In this document: positions 48,183 through 60,955 of the stretch, piece after piece
Layout of the letters: each line of letters begins with the position of its first letter
How positions within the stretch are numbered: position 1 is the stretch's first letter
From: Antilocapra americana
Lineage: Eukaryota > Chordata > Mammalia > Artiodactyla > Antilocapridae
Direction: 5' to 3'
Length of the DNA: 64,000 nucleotides
NCBI GenBank assembly: GCA_007570785.1
Contig: ML664161.1
Coordinates: 1,811,821-1,875,820 of the forward strand
Position numbers and translations under genes: made by a program
The notes under the pieces: model-generated
The model's input: only the letters and a program-made list of their open reading frames with translations
Told to the model about the DNA's origin: nothing
Database searches by the model: none

Positions 48183-48194
48183 AGTTATAGTGAA

Positions 48195-48964
48195 GCATCT
48201 AAAATAAACATTAATCTAACTTATCCTCATATTCAATGGTAAATTTACTTTTTCAAGGAAAGCAGTGTGTCACCACAATTTGACTTTGATTTATTTGATG
48301 ATTTCATTCATTATTTTTGAAATATTGGTTTACTTGTACAAGTGGATTAGTACTCAGTTTCTCTAGCCGCTTACAGAATTCACTTTTGTTTTATTTTACT
48401 TTTAAATATCAACTTCATATATTGTCCTCAACTCATTCTTCCCTGTTTTCCCAGAAGGGAATAAAAGCCTTAAAAGAATAAAAAAAGAACTGGCTTACTT
48501 CGTGTGGCTTTTTAATATTTCTTCTCTAATAAGGATTCATACCGTTTGTATTTTTTGGAGGAAAAATGTGCCTGGCTAGAGAACAGATGGTATAGCTAGT
48601 AACCAGGATTAAGGGTTTTATTCACAAAGCATTTGTGAAGCATTTCTGCGTGCTTTTTCTAACTTTCTGGCATTTTGCCTCCAATTTGCATAGCAGCAGT
48701 TCAGATGTAGTAGGAAGTCCTGTGTGACATTATCGTTTGTTGAAACTTACATAAACAAAATTCAAGTTCGTTAGTTGAAAAAGAATCAACAATTCAGAAA
48801 GAAAAAGTTAAAACTCAGATATGTAACGGTTATAAAGTCACTAACTCTACAAAGACAGCCTCCTACCACAGAGGAGATTAAATATACTCCCCCCAAATGA
48901 TTACATTTATCTTTCTTTTTATTTGGTAAGCGTTCAGGTGGTAAGTTCTCTGACCTGTGATGTA
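48195..48964. other. Unassigned sequence
   Basis: Nothing recognised. Confidence 0.35.
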
Positions 48965-49181
48965 TATGAATCATTGTTTAGTCTCTAAATCATGTCCAAC
49001 TCTTTTGCGACCCTATGGACTCTACCTTCTAGACTCCTGTGTCCATGGGATTTTCCAGGCAGGAATACTTCACTGGGTTGCATTTCCTTCACCAGGGGAT
49101 CTTCCTGACCCAGAGACTGAACCCGCTTCACCTGCATTGGGAGGCAGATTCTTTACCATTGAACCACCTGGGAAGCCCCTG
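48965..49181 (-). mobile_element. Bov-tA SINE
   Basis: TTGTTTAGTCTCTAAATCAT, TGTGTCCATGGGATTTTCCA, CACCAGGGGATCTTCCTGAC and the reversed head CTTTACCATTGAACCACCTG. Confidence 0.9.
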
Positions 49182-50026
49182 TCTCCTATAAAGAGGTTCT
49201 TATCTTCTGGACCTAGCAAGCAGAGAAAAGAGAGGATCAGAATTAGAAATTTACTTCAAGAGAAGTTAAGCTCCAAAGATAGTTAAGTGTCCAATCAAAG
49301 CAGGTCTATTTTGCCAGATTTGGGGCCCTCGTTTGTTCATTTGGAAACAATATCCTGAACCAGCAGAGGAACACTGAGCCTGATGAGAAAAGAGACTGCA
49401 AGACCTCACCAGCATGTACTATTGGGTCATGGAGGGTACCTCTGTTCCTGGTTCTGAGTGTGCTCGGATAAGGAAGCCAGAACATAAATTATGAAAAAAT
49501 ATATCAATATTAGAGAACTCTTTCAGGATGCAAGATTTAAGACCCTGGCCAAGACTCTGAGAAATTGTGAATATGCTTCCTAGAAGTCTCCTACAAACAT
49601 GAAAATAAACAATTGCAAAACACTGAGTGGGGTAAAATATCAGAATAGCAAATGTAAATGGTGCTCAAAGGGATTATAAGGTTCAGAAAGGGGGGAGGGC
49701 ATATCAGATTGGAAAAAATGAGAGACAGAGATGTCAAGAAATCAAGTTCATGCAAGTAGTTAGGGCAAATATTAAAATCTGAACCCTAGAATCTGGCTTA
49801 AATGTATGAGCTCATAGCTACTTTTTATTTGTTGGGTTTGCCACTTTATTTAAAAACAAATTAAAACTCCATTCTCAAATATGTATTCATTTTTAATTGA
49901 AAAATATCTCTGATCTTTGGTTCTTGTATTTTTCTGGATACTTCCCTAAAATTAAAATGAAAACTCTGCATTTTCCAAAATCATCATTTCTCTGATTTCA
50001 AGTTGGAATGATCTTCAGCAACTTCT
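49182..50026. other. Unassigned sequence
   Basis: Nothing recognised. GC content is slightly raised at 49,200-49,500. Confidence 0.35.
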
Positions 50027-50249
50027 GGGCCTTCCCAGGTGGCAGTAGTAGTAAAGAAGCTGCCTGCCAATGCAGGAGATGTAAGAGATGTGGGTCTGAT
50101 CCCTGGGTTGGGAAGATACCTTGGAGGAGGGCATGGCAACCCACCTCAATATTCCTACCTGGAGAATCCCATGGACAGAGGAGCCCATCTGGCTACAGTC
50201 TATGGGGTCGCAAAGAGTCAGATGTGACTGAAGCAGTTCAGCAGGTATG
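50027..50249 (+). mobile_element. Bov-tA SINE
   Basis: GGGCCTTCCCAGGTGGCAGT head, the subtype insertion GATGTAAGAGATGTGGGTCT, body GGGCATGGCAACCCACCTCA and end GTGACTGAAGCAGTTCAGCA. It resembles the copy at 12,102 in its head insertion. Confidence 0.9.
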
Positions 50250-51939
50250 CACAAGCAGCCTCTGCTGCCCTCCAAGGAACTAGCTAATAGTTAATTACTT
50301 TGAAACAATGTCTGCTGATTGATTTTACATCAACCCTGTGATGCATGACACCAAGAACTACTGCCTATGAATATTGTCAAATATTCTGGCTTGTCCTTTT
50401 CAATGTTTTCTTGATTCTGCATCTTCATTCTTCAAGACAGAAATTCCTCTTCTCATTGAAATCTGCAAATAGTTTAAAAAAATAGCTATCATTTTCACAA
50501 AGAGAGAGTGATTTTAAGTAAATATATATGCCTGAATTACAATTTGTTTTGTGAAATGAAACATATTTCCTGGACAACCACTGCACCAGACACCATTGAG
50601 TGATGCTTTTCATTGCTGCTAAAGGGCCTCTCAAGCTGCATTGCAGTTTTTATATGCACTGCTCTCCAACAGCTTTCCCTGTACATGTATACTATTTCTC
50701 TATAGTCTTCCTTTGTGACTTGCCCTGATTACCAGATTCAGGATCATTCTTGTCTGTCTTTCAAGTTTCCTTAGTTCTGGACTAAGTCAATTTGATGCTT
50801 TGAGTTCCTTATTAAATTTCCTGCATAATTAGTTAATTTCCTCATGTGCTTGTGCAAGTGTTTGCTTAAGGAACATGATGTTTACTTGAACTCCTGTAGG
50901 GAATAAAGGAACTCTTATTCCCCCTATCCCTGTTGCTTTTTATTATTGCTAATATAAAACTTTTTGAAGTTTGTTTTTTTCCTCTCACTTTTCCTTTTTA
51001 GTTAAACTGAGGCAATTTATTATTTTTCCCTTCTCCCTAAATAACGGAACTAGGAAACTATGTGTCCTTTTTTTTATGTATTTCTGCTCCAAATCAGTCT
51101 TTCCCAATCTGCTCTGTGCATGGGATGGGAATGGGAATAGTACATTTTACCATCTCTATTACTACATTACTTTTTAGGTTTATCCCAATGTGGGGCACTA
51201 GGGGGAGACTGAAACAAAAGAGGCAATCGGGTACTTGTTTCTCTTTTTCCTGGTTCTGTTAGACATTCCTAAGTATCTAAGGACAGACAGGCTCTGCTCT
51301 TAGCTTCACTTCCAAAATCACTCTGCAATGTTCGCTTAGGCATCTACAGAGCAGCGCTCCCAGCAACTGGGGACATATAGGGTGTCCTTATTCAAGCAAC
51401 TGTATTCAGATTACATCAGCTCATTCCTTCTCTCTTCAGTCACATTTGGGTTATCCCTTTCCTCACTTAAAAAAAAAAAAGGCTTTAAAAACCTGTGCTA
51501 CCAATTTCTTATGTTGCCTATGCCTACTTTGTTTGTAATGTATCCAGGACAGAAAATATTAAATTCACTTGATTTTTCTAGTTCCTACTCTCTTATATTT
51601 TATGATTTCAAAATATTTTTTATTCTTAAATTATTTTTTCTCAACTTTTAATTAAGCCAATGAATATTTATCAGTGCTTTTGTAACTGGGGTTAGAAATA
51701 TTGACAGTTTACATAGAGCAGAACATCCAGAGAATACTAGATGTAATAGTTAGGAAAATAGCAACAATTTTCAAGAGAATATTCTAAATATAATCATTTT
51801 TAGACACATTTCACTTAATTCTTGAAACTATCTTGTGAGATTATTATTTGCCAGTTTTAAGAACAAAATATGTATGGCTCAGAGATTAAATGAACTAAAT
51901 TCATAGAGCCAAGAATTACTGAAAACTGCTTTTAAGCAT
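50250..51939. other. Unassigned sequence
   Basis: About 1.7 kb with no gene or repeat that I can name. Short overlapping frames near 50,971-51,262 and 51,382-51,651 are low-complexity and have no known motif. Confidence 0.35.
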
Positions 51940-52594
51940 TGCTATGGCATCCAATCCCACCACTTCCTAGCAAATAGATGGGGAAATAATGGAAACAGTG
52001 AAAGACTTTATTTTGGGGGGCTCCAAAATCACTGCAGATGTTGATTGCAGCCATGAAATTAAAAGATGCTTGTTCCTTGGAAGAAAAGCTACGACCAACC
52101 TAAACAGCATATTAAGAAAGAGACATTATTTTGCCAACTAAAGTCCGTCTAGTCAAAGCTATGGTTTTTCCAGTAGTCATGTATGGATGTGAGAGCTGTA
52201 CCATAAAGAAAGCTGAGCGCCAAAGAATAGATTATTCTGAACAGTGGTGTTGGAGAAGACTCTTGAGAGTCCCTTGGACTGCAAGGAGATCAAACCAGTC
52301 TATCCTAAAGGAAATCAGTCCTGAATATTCATTTGGAAGGACTGATGCTAAAGCTGAAACTCCAATACTTTGGCCACCTGATATGAAGAAGAGACTCATT
52401 TGAAAAGTCCCTATGTTGGGAAAGATTGAAGGCAGGAGGAGAAGGGGACAACAGAATATGAGATGTTTGGATGGCATCACCGACTCGATGTGCATGAGTT
52501 TGAGTAAGCTCTGGGAGTTGGTGATGGACAGGGAAGCCTGGCATGCCGCAGTCCACGGGGTCGCAGAGTTGGGCACAACTTAACTGAACTAAAT
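51940..52594 (+). mobile_element. BovB LINE 3' fragment
   Basis: It starts at TATGGCATCCAATCCCACCA, downstream of the RT catalytic site, and includes GTCATGTATGGATGTGAGAG, TTGGAGAAGACTCTTGAGAG, CATCACCGACTCGATGTGCA and the end CACAACTTAACTGAACT. The sense frame at 52,131-52,403 and the antisense frame at 52,576-52,232 are both open for 90-114 codons. Some CpGs are kept, so it is one of the younger copies. Confidence 0.93.
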
Positions 52595-54571
52595 GTTCTC
52601 CCCAGAACTTATGCTTTTAGTTACTATGCAGAAATGCTTACACAGACTTTCAGCTTTCAACCAATAAATATTAAACCTCTAATATACTTTGAGCACATCC
52701 TATTATTTTTATTTTAGAATATTGTCCTATTAATTTTAATGCTAATAGTTTCTAATGAATATCTGGACTTCTTAACATCAATATTATAAGAAACACTCTA
52801 CTTCTCAATTATAATGATCAAAAAGCCAAAATATGTGAATATCCAACATTAGTCTGTTGCCACTGCTGAGAAACTTTGATTGAAGAAAATGTTTAACTTA
52901 ATTCCTTACCCTCAAATTTACAAACCATTTCTGTAGACACTGTCTGCTTAAGCTAGATGATATTTTAAATATTTAAACACTTATCAACATAAAAACTTAT
53001 TAGACACTATAACCAAGAAAAACATTCCAAATAATTGAGATTTAAACGGATAGTGTTTTCAATTCAATAGTAAACATTATATTTCATTTATACTCATTTA
53101 TACTCAATTATTCATTTGATATGTAGCCCAAAATAGAAATTTTAGAAATATTCAAGGTTTAGCTTAGCCAAAATGCTAAAATAGTTTTTTTAATGGTTTT
53201 TAAAAATCCATGTGTGTTTAAAACCTTATTAATATTAATTGCAATGAAAATTTTTGAGAAAACTATGAATTTAATCCATAATGTAGCCATGTTATTTTAT
53301 TTTTTCTGGTTATAAGCAGTCTCTGTTTTCTCTTCCCTCTACTAAAATGTCCAAGCAATTCTTACATACAGTTTGGCCAAGCTTATCTGCATATGCCAAC
53401 AGATTTCATAAAGCTTGCAACTTCATCTAGTTGCAATTCAGTTTGCTTTTGTTACTTACCACTAGTTTCAGAAAGAATACTTGAATTCTCATTATGTACC
53501 TTCAACTATTTTTGGCACACTGCAAAGATAAATAACGCAAGATACCTGGCTTTAAGCAACTCAGTTATTGGAAGAGACGAACACAAATAAGTGAACTCAT
53601 AAAGAAACAAGCAAACAAAGAAAAACACAACAGGATAGGGATACATATGTACTAGCTTTGGCTAAAGTCCTACAGAAATGAGTAGTGAGTAAATAATTCT
53701 GAATGTATGAATAATTTTTTTAATTATGAAAAAAAAATTCTGTGTGTATCTTTCAGAAGTTCATTAGTGCTTGGGCCTTAAAAATAAATGTTCTATTTTA
53801 TCTAAATATGTGGTAGGCCTGAACAATTATTTTTTCCTTTCAGCTTGCCATGCCAAAGGAAGTCAGGCTGTCCTAATTTCAGAGTCATGGATATAGAATC
53901 ATCATTCAGCTAGCTGTAATTTGTCTTAGTTGTAATTAAGAAAAAGCAATATGCTTTTATGGAGCAGTTCTGGAAATCTAAATATATAATATTTAGAATC
54001 CTAAGAGGTAAAAGATGGTGTTATAGTTTGAAAGCAAGGAATATTAATTAGTTTACATGTGTATTTAAACTGAGAAGTTCTTTGGTGTGATCAGAATCAG
54101 CAAACGGATTTGCTAAAAGATAAATGGCAGCTTTTGATATAATGTACTAAGCAATCATTTGTCCTCATTTTTGTTGTTTATATAAAAAGTACTACATTAT
54201 GCCACATTAGAGCAAACATTTTAAATATCAAACTTTATATAATCAAAAGCCAGTTTATTGATAACTATTTTTTTAATATAAGACAAAACATGTGATCTAC
54301 AATGTTTACATCTTTGATGTTACCAATCCATAGACATACAAGTAAAACAGATTAGGCTGCACCATGCTTGCCCCTTGATTTTCTATTAGACTCTTTGGTA
54401 GTATGCATTTTATTTTTTTGGAGACAATGATGTATTATTTCATTGCACAGTCTTAATGTTTTAGTGTTTCTTGTTTTTCTGCTGAAATTAACATATTATT
54501 TGTGACTTGAGAATATTTATATCCTATGAAAGTCTGAGTCAATAAAAATTATAGAATTAAGAAAATTTACC
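52595..54571. other. Unassigned AT-rich sequence
   Basis: Mostly unrecognised. At about 53,490-53,620 the order CACTGCAAAGATAAATAACG, TTTAAGCAACTCAGTTATTG and AACACAAATAAGTGAAC loosely resembles an old LINE/SINE repeat with a 'ggatacaaagatgaataag' core, too weak to name. Confidence 0.3.
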
Positions 54572-55029
54572 CCTGTATAGTCAAAGCTGTGATTTTTCCA
54601 GTAGTCATGTACAGATGTGAGAGTTGAACCATAAAAAGTCTGACTGCCAAAAAATTGACGCTTTCAAATTGTGGTGCTGGAGAAGATTCTTGAGAGTCCA
54701 TTGGATGTCAAGGAGATCAAACTAGTCAATTCTAAAGGAAATCAGTCCTGAAAGTCATTTAAAGTACTGATGCTGAAGCTGAAGCTCCAATACTTTGGCC
54801 ACCTGATGCGACGGTCCCACTTATTGAAAAAGACCTTGATGCTGGGAAAGATTGAGGGCAGTAGGTAAAGGAGATGATAGAGGATGAGGTAGTTGGATAG
54901 TATCACTGACTCAATGCACATGAGTTTGAGCAAACTATGGGAAGTAGTGGAGGACAGGGAATCCCGGTGTGCTACAGTTCATGTGGTTTCTAAGAGTTTA
55001 ACACAACTTAGTGACTGAACAACAACAAC
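54572..55029 (+). mobile_element. BovB LINE 3' fragment
   Basis: TATAGTCAAAGCTGTGATTT, GAAGATTCTTGAGAGTCCAT, CAATACTTTGGCCACCTGAT and end CACAACTTAGTGACTGAAC with a CAACAACAAC tail. 5'-truncated. Confidence 0.92.
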
Positions 55030-55674
55030 CTCTGAATATAAGTACCAAATCTGAGGTGTTTATCTTTCCACAAAGTATTAATATTATTTTCTTATTTATC
55101 TTCTCATTCTGCTAAGCTGAGGACATAGAACAAATATAGTCATAACTTTCCTTATCGTCAGTTTAATGGGCAAATTGATAAATACACATAATCTTAAGAA
55201 TATTAGATGCAACAACTCTCTTTGATAAGGTTCTTAACGAAGACTCTACAACAAAAATAACTGAATATTAATATAAATCTCAAAACCTTGGTTATATTTA
55301 ACCAACGTAAACATAAATAATGTATTTCTTGTATTATAATTTCTAGTGAACTGGCTGGAGGTATGAGGCAAATGCTGGAGGTATAGAGGTGAATATGTAT
55401 AGACTTTCTTCCCTGTTCTCAGGATTTATTGTCCTTCTCTGATTTGCTACATGAAAAGCTACTGCTTGATAGCTTCTTAAAATGTTTCTAAATTGTTGCT
55501 GTGATGGAAATATTACCCTGTCCCCCTCCTTTTTTTATATGTCTTTACCAAAATATAAAGATGAAGTCATTGACTTCATTATCTGAAAATTAGACTGTCT
55601 TCCAGGAAAAACAGAACAAACAAACAGCAACAACAACAAAACACTAAGTGATAAGACACCTCCACAGAGGTATG
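55030..55674. other. Unassigned sequence
   Basis: Nothing recognised; CAACAACAACAA near 55,627 is a simple run. Confidence 0.35.
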
Positions 55675-56045
55675 GAGGAAATTGAGGTATGGCTCCTCGG
55701 TCACAATCCACACTTCTGGTAATGACTTCCAGCCCTTCTCCTCCATGAAGTGAACCACAAAGTTGCCTAATGTGTCTCTGTAGAGGCTGGTGATCAGAAA
55801 TCTGATGTCATGCTCTTCTACTTCTTGCCTTCAAAAGACAAAGAAGTTCCCTGAAGGCATTACCATACTGCCTTCTGGTCAATCTTCACATTTGTTTAAG
55901 CATCAGAGATCACTGTTGATACTCGAATTACTTCCCAAGTTATGCTACTCCCTTTTTTCCAGGACTGCAGTTCTTAGCAAGATGATGTCATGACTATAGT
56001 TTTCCTAGAATTTAACTCCTCTCTTGAGCAGTCTAGCAGACAGTA
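55675..56045 (-). pseudogene. ARPC4: Eroded ARPC4-like retropseudogene fragment
   Basis: The minus strand encodes NFFVF-stop-RQEVEEHDIRFLIT, then NFVVHFMEE and IVTEEPYLNF. These parallel, in order, the C-terminal landmarks of ARPC4, the 20-kDa Arp2/3 complex subunit that helps nucleate branched actin (there [39 protein letters not shown]). The in-frame TGA sits where ARPC4 has CGA, a typical CpG loss. Two segments are shorter than in ARPC4 by apparent multiples of three. Upstream similarity fades between 55,880 and 56,045. No intron is seen in the matching part, so a retrocopy is likely, but I see no tail or duplication. The start of ARPC4 is not found. The assignment comes from memory of the protein and could be wrong. 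Confidence 0.45.
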
Positions 56046-56509
56046 GGTTGATGAATACTGGGTACAAGCGTCACTGATCATTGCTGTCTAATGCCTCACA
56101 GCTAATATGCTACTGCCAATTCTGGCATTTCTTCTTGAACTCCCCAGTTCTACTTCACTTCATGCTTAATACTAAAGTGGTTTTTGAAGATGAGCAAAAT
56201 ATAGACAGACTATTTAGATACCTGATTGAAATATTGCCTATTACATATTGCCTAAATAATAGCTCTAATTTTCAATATACAAGAGAAGAATGTATAATTG
56301 TAACAACAACTACCAAGATTTCATTTGTCTTTATAATGGCTTAATATTTGTGTAAATTTTTACATATATTTTCCATGGTACTTTATGGTCTCTCTACTTT
56401 TCTTCTCTTTATTCCACTCAACTTTCCTTCTTTTACTGAATAGTGCTCACTCTACACATTGGTTTCTATTTCTATTCTCTGGAAACACATATTTCTTTAC
56501 CTCTACTAA
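56046..56509. other. Unassigned sequence
   Basis: Nothing recognised beyond the possible fading end of the ARPC4-like relic. Confidence 0.35.
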
Positions 56510-56700
56510 AAGAGTCAGGAAACACTTTCTATAAAGAACCAGGTAGTAAATATTTTAAATTTTACACACCATACCGTATGGTCTCTGTCACATCTATCCA
56601 ACTTTGTAATAAATCAGCTTTAGTGAGTATATAAATGGATGGGCACAGCTGTGTTCCAATAAAACTTTATTTGCAAAAGCAGACGGCAAGCCTTATCTTG
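56510..56700 (+). mobile_element. hAT-type non-autonomous DNA transposon relic
   Basis: GTCAGGAAACACTTTCTATA, AAGAACCAGGTAGTAAATAT, CATACCGTATGGTCTCTGTC, GGGCACAGCTGTGTTCCAAT and AAAACTTTATTTGCAAAAGC match a common mammalian element whose full form starts near 'cagcaaactttttctgtaaa'. A second copy of the family is at 60,461. The right end is missing. Confidence 0.7.
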
Positions 56701-56761
56701 CTGATTTCACTCTCCGTCATATGCTTCAATTTAAGGGATTAAAAAAAATTAGGATATTTTG

Positions 56762-57058
56762 GGGCTTCTGTTGGTAAAGAATCAACCATCAATGCAGGAG
56801 ACCCCGGTTCTATTCCTGGGTTGGGAAGATGCTGCAGAACGGATAGGCTACCCACTCTAGTGTTCTTGGGCCTTCCTGGTGGCTCATCAGGTAAAGAATC
56901 CCCCTGCAATGTGGGAGACCTGGGTTTGATCCCTGGGTTTGGAAGATCCCCTGGAGAAGGGAAAAGCTACCGAACCCAGTGTTCTAGCCTGGATAATTCA
57001 ATGGACTGTATAGTCCATGGGGTAGCAAAGGGTCAGACACAACTGAGCGACTTTCACT
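56762..57058 (+). mobile_element. Tandem pair of Bov-tA SINEs
   Basis: The first copy (56,762-56,868) has the tRNA-like head and breaks off at CCCACTCTAGTGTTCTTG. A second head (GGGCCTTCCTGGTGGCTCAT) follows at once and runs to GTCAGACACAACTGAGCGAC. I recall this head-partial-head arrangement from other ruminant loci, so it is probably a dimeric subfamily, not a local event. Confidence 0.9.
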
Positions 57059-60019
57059 CACTCATTACTTTGGAGAAAACACTGCTAGAAAACTAATCTA
57101 TTTCCTCTTGAGAAATAAAATCCTCTTTTTACTAGAACATTTTAGATTCTCCATTAAAATAAATAGAAGAAAATAACACAACAGAAATGGAAGTATAAGA
57201 TAAGAATCAACGAAAATATAATGAAAAGTTTGTTGAACTCTACAAAAGCCTTAGAACTCTCACACAATGTTGAAAAATATGTGAGATACCTAATTGTCCA
57301 ATTGGAAATAGCTTGTATCTGTCAAACAGTCACTTTGATAAGCCAGTTCTCTAACCATATCATCTTTGCTCTTTGAAATATTAAGTATGAAAATAATCTT
57401 TTATCCTGTCACATAGCAATTCTATTAATTTCCTTGTTTGCCCTAATTACTACATTACTGGCTTTGATTTATTGTGTCATTATCAGCAGCAAAATCTTCT
57501 GAGATCTAAGAGGCTTTTGAATTATCCTGTAGGTATAGATTGACCACAAGTGGATTTGATAAGGAGAAAAAGCAAACAAAAGAAAATATTAAATTCACAT
57601 TCTGAAATTAACCTGCCAAGCAAAAACATCAAAACTATAAACCAAGAATAATTGTCATGATTGGAGCTATGCTGATAATTTATAGATGCTCTCTGTCCTC
57701 CTCATACTTGCTATTCCATCTGGTATACAGATGAATACTATGAATGCTACCAACTTAAAAAAAAGTAAGAACTAGTAGTTTATATTATGGTTAGCAACTG
57801 TACTGACTGATGTTTATACTAAATGAAATAAAAATTTCTTTTGAAAGTAGAATTTTTTTTCAACTCTATATCCCATCTGCCATATACAGAGTAGCACTCA
57901 TAAGTAGTATTTGAAATAATAAATGAACAATTTGATGTAACAATTTTTTATTAAATGTGCATCTCCCTTGATGTAATTTGTGATTGTGCAATATGATTTG
58001 AAGAGTGATGTTATTTTTCTCTTCCCTGTATAAAGAGATATTGTATAAAAAAAAGCAATGATGTCACCCTTCCCCTCCATATAGCTTACATGTTCAATCA
58101 TTAGTGGACATACTGCTTTTTTGAGTGTTATATAAAATAACTAAGAGTATTGTCTCCAGGGTTCACCAATAGTTTCACAGATACTGTTCAGGGGTGAAGA
58201 GATTTTTACATTAATATTCTGTATTAAAATTATCACATAGCATTACTTCCAAAAGTAATGCAAAACCCTGAGAAATAAAAGAAATCTTAGATTGAGTAGA
58301 GATAAATTTCAGTCCAGGATACAAAGGAGATCAGCAGTGACAAGTCCTGGCTAGCCATAAAGATGATGTGTCCAGAGCAATTTAGGGTTGAAGAGAGTAA
58401 ATAAGGATTAAAGAGAGATACTGCAATACTTCTACTACATAAAGTTTACTTTGTATTGACAAATAGTTTTACCTAATATAATTAATTACTATTTGAGAAA
58501 CATTGGAGAATTTTAAGTATACTTCAATGTGTATATAGAAAGTCAAGAAATCACTAACTTGGTTCTATTCTTAACTTATTTGTGTTTCAAAGTTCTGGAT
58601 GTTCTAAAAAAAAAAGATCTTGATATTTCATCTGAAGGCTAGGGCTTTTTAAGAAGGAATTTAGTATTCTAACAAGACATTTGTCTTTGTTTAAGGTCAT
58701 CCCCACAACTTTGAAGAGAGAACATGCTGACAATTTATGAAGAAAATGTCGTCTAACTACCCACAGAATAGGGCAAACTTACATTACCTGTCAAAGTTAC
58801 ACTGAGAAATTGTGGGAAAAGATAACTGTACAGAGGATGAATCTATACTCTTGTCATTTTTCCCTCTGTGCTAAATATGCCACTAGAGAGTTAGAAAGAA
58901 TCAGAATACTTCTCTGAATAGAAAATTAACAATGAATACTCTAACAAAGATGTGTAAGTCACTATTACAATTTATTTGAAAAAAATAACCAGTCTTCAAG
59001 GCATATTGATTTCACTCATTAATCACATAATCCTATTTTTCTGGTCTCAAGCTATAGAAGAAAATCAGGACTCTATTACTTCCTCTTAGTTCAGTACTCT
59101 TTCTCTTATTAGTATTTTTTAATGTATCTAAGGTAGTTTTATAACTTACCCTTGAGTCTGTGTTTGAAACCTTTAAGTAAGTAAATTTTTGCTGGAAACT
59201 ATATTTTCCTTTTAAAATATATGCTATCAGAAATGTATTTTTATTTAATGAAAATGAGGCAAGAAACAATGACTAGTATATAATTACTTAAAAGTTATAA
59301 AAATGGGAAGCTAATAATCAAGTACTGATCTTAACCTTCAGTGACTCAAGAGGTAGACTTGCAGATTACAAGTGACTGGATTCTGCAGCTTTGCAGGAAT
59401 TAAAAACGTCTAGTGATTACATGACAATAGAAAGAAATTTTTAGCATTCATTAAAATCATAAGTGTGAAACGAAGCTCTAATAACTCAGTTGACATTGTG
59501 ATTAAGGCACAACAGATTGCAGAGTCTCAAAATCAAAACATGAAAGGGAGAGGAAATATTACCACTATGTTAAATCATGCTCATTAAATATCTAGTTGTC
59601 CAGGTTGCCAGACCAAATGCAGATGGAATCTCTGATGTATACTGCCTAATTTAAACCATACAAGGTTAACTGCATGTCTTAAAAAGGTTTTACAGAGACT
59701 TACTGAAATTTATTACGGGGGAAAAGTAACATTTCAAGGTTGCAACAACTTGGCACTGACTCAACTACTTGGTCCCATCTGTGTTTCATCCAGCATCCAC
59801 ACTGCCTTTAGGTTGAATATATTACAAGTGTCCTCATGATGTCTTAACTCTTCAAGTCAGAAGGGTTTTTCTCTCAAGCTTCATTTTCTTGTTGTCGTTA
59901 TAGAGAATGTTCTCACTGTTTCTGTCTTTCTCTTTCTCTGGTTTATTGATAAATGCAATCCAGAAGCATGCCTTGCTAATGCTCATAGAGTCACACTTGA
60001 CTGACAGGAAATTGAAGCA
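57059..60019. other. Unassigned AT-rich sequence
   Basis: About 3 kb with no gene, named repeat or RNA that I can support. Short frames on both strands (for example 59,269-59,033 and 60,142-59,852 on the minus strand) have no known motif. Confidence 0.35.
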
Positions 60020-60061
60020 AATACATACATACATACATTCATACATACATAACATACATAC
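60020..60061. repeat. ATAC tetranucleotide microsatellite
   Basis: Ten or so ACAT units with two interruptions. Confidence 0.88.
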
Positions 60062-60344
60062 ACCCTGTCCCTCTTTGTGTACTAAAGCTTTTGTGACTGA
60101 GCTCCTGTAGCTCATGATAATGGCCAACATGGTGAAATGCATGTTTCAATATATATTTATTTATAAATTATATATATTGTAATTTTTGTACATTTTAAAG
60201 AAAATGCTTTAAACTTTAGAATAAGTATGGATATTTTTTCCCACAACAGAAGCATGATTGTCTTGTGCAGCCCTTGAAGACCACTGCTGAGCTAGGTGTT
60301 TGTCCTCCTACATGAGATGTGGCTCAGTGCTCCTCTTCTTATAG

Positions 60345-60410
60345 ATTTTTTTTTTCTTCCATGCTGAGAGGAATATGGTATCTTTGTTCCCCAACCAGGG
60401 ATTACTTGAC
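60345..60410 (-). repeat. CHR-2-type SINE fragment
   Basis: A T run, then GTATCTTTGTTCCCCAACCA and GGGATTACTTGACTGACCTG, resembling the reversed GATCTTAGTTCCCCGACCAG, GGGATTGAACC core of CHR SINEs. Short and decayed. Confidence 0.45.
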
Positions 60411-60460
60411 TGACCTGGAATACTATAATTGTAGGATACAGAACCATAGGGTACTGCATG

Positions 60461-60790
60461 AGGGATTGGCAAACATTGTAAGAAACAAGAGTAAATAGTT
60501 TAAGCTTATCACGCCATATAGAATCTTTTTGCAACTGCTCACCTTGCTGTTGTAGTGTGAATTTAGTGCTAGATAATGTTAAACAAGAGTGTACCTATGT
60601 TACAATAAAAATTTATTTGTAGACACTAAAATCTAAATTTCACATAATTTTCACATGTCTCATAATGTTAATCTTTGTGGGTTTTTTCCCCCATTTAAAA
60701 ATGTAAAAACTATTGTTAGCTCATGGGTCATGAAACACCTGGTTGTAGACAGGATTTGGCCAATGGGCCTTAGTGTGCTGAGTCGTGAAC
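60461..60790 (+). mobile_element. hAT-type DNA transposon relic, near full length
   Basis: The left end AGGGATTGGCAAACATTGTA and the right part GACAGGATTTGGCCAATGGG, CCTTAGTGTGCTGAGTC match inverted ends of the 'ggcaaac ... gtttgc' type, with GTTACAATAAAAATTTATTT inside. Same family as 56,510-56,700 but with both ends present. Confidence 0.65.
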
Positions 60791-60869
60791 AACATGAAAG
60801 AGGCCGAGGATAAAAAGAGGTTAAGAGGGAGAGAGTACAAAATCCAGGAATAAACCCTACCTATTTTAC

Positions 60870-60955
60870 CACAGTTACATTCTTAGTGCATTCTTCACAG
60901 CCCAAAGCAGTGCTTAACATGTAATAAATGCATAGTTATGTATTGAATGAATAAC
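60870..60955 (+). repeat. L2 LINE 3' end fragment
   Basis: CTTCACAGCCCAAAGCAGTG, CTTAACATGTAATAAATGCA and TTATGTATTGAATGAATAAC follow the L2 terminus. Confidence 0.6.
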
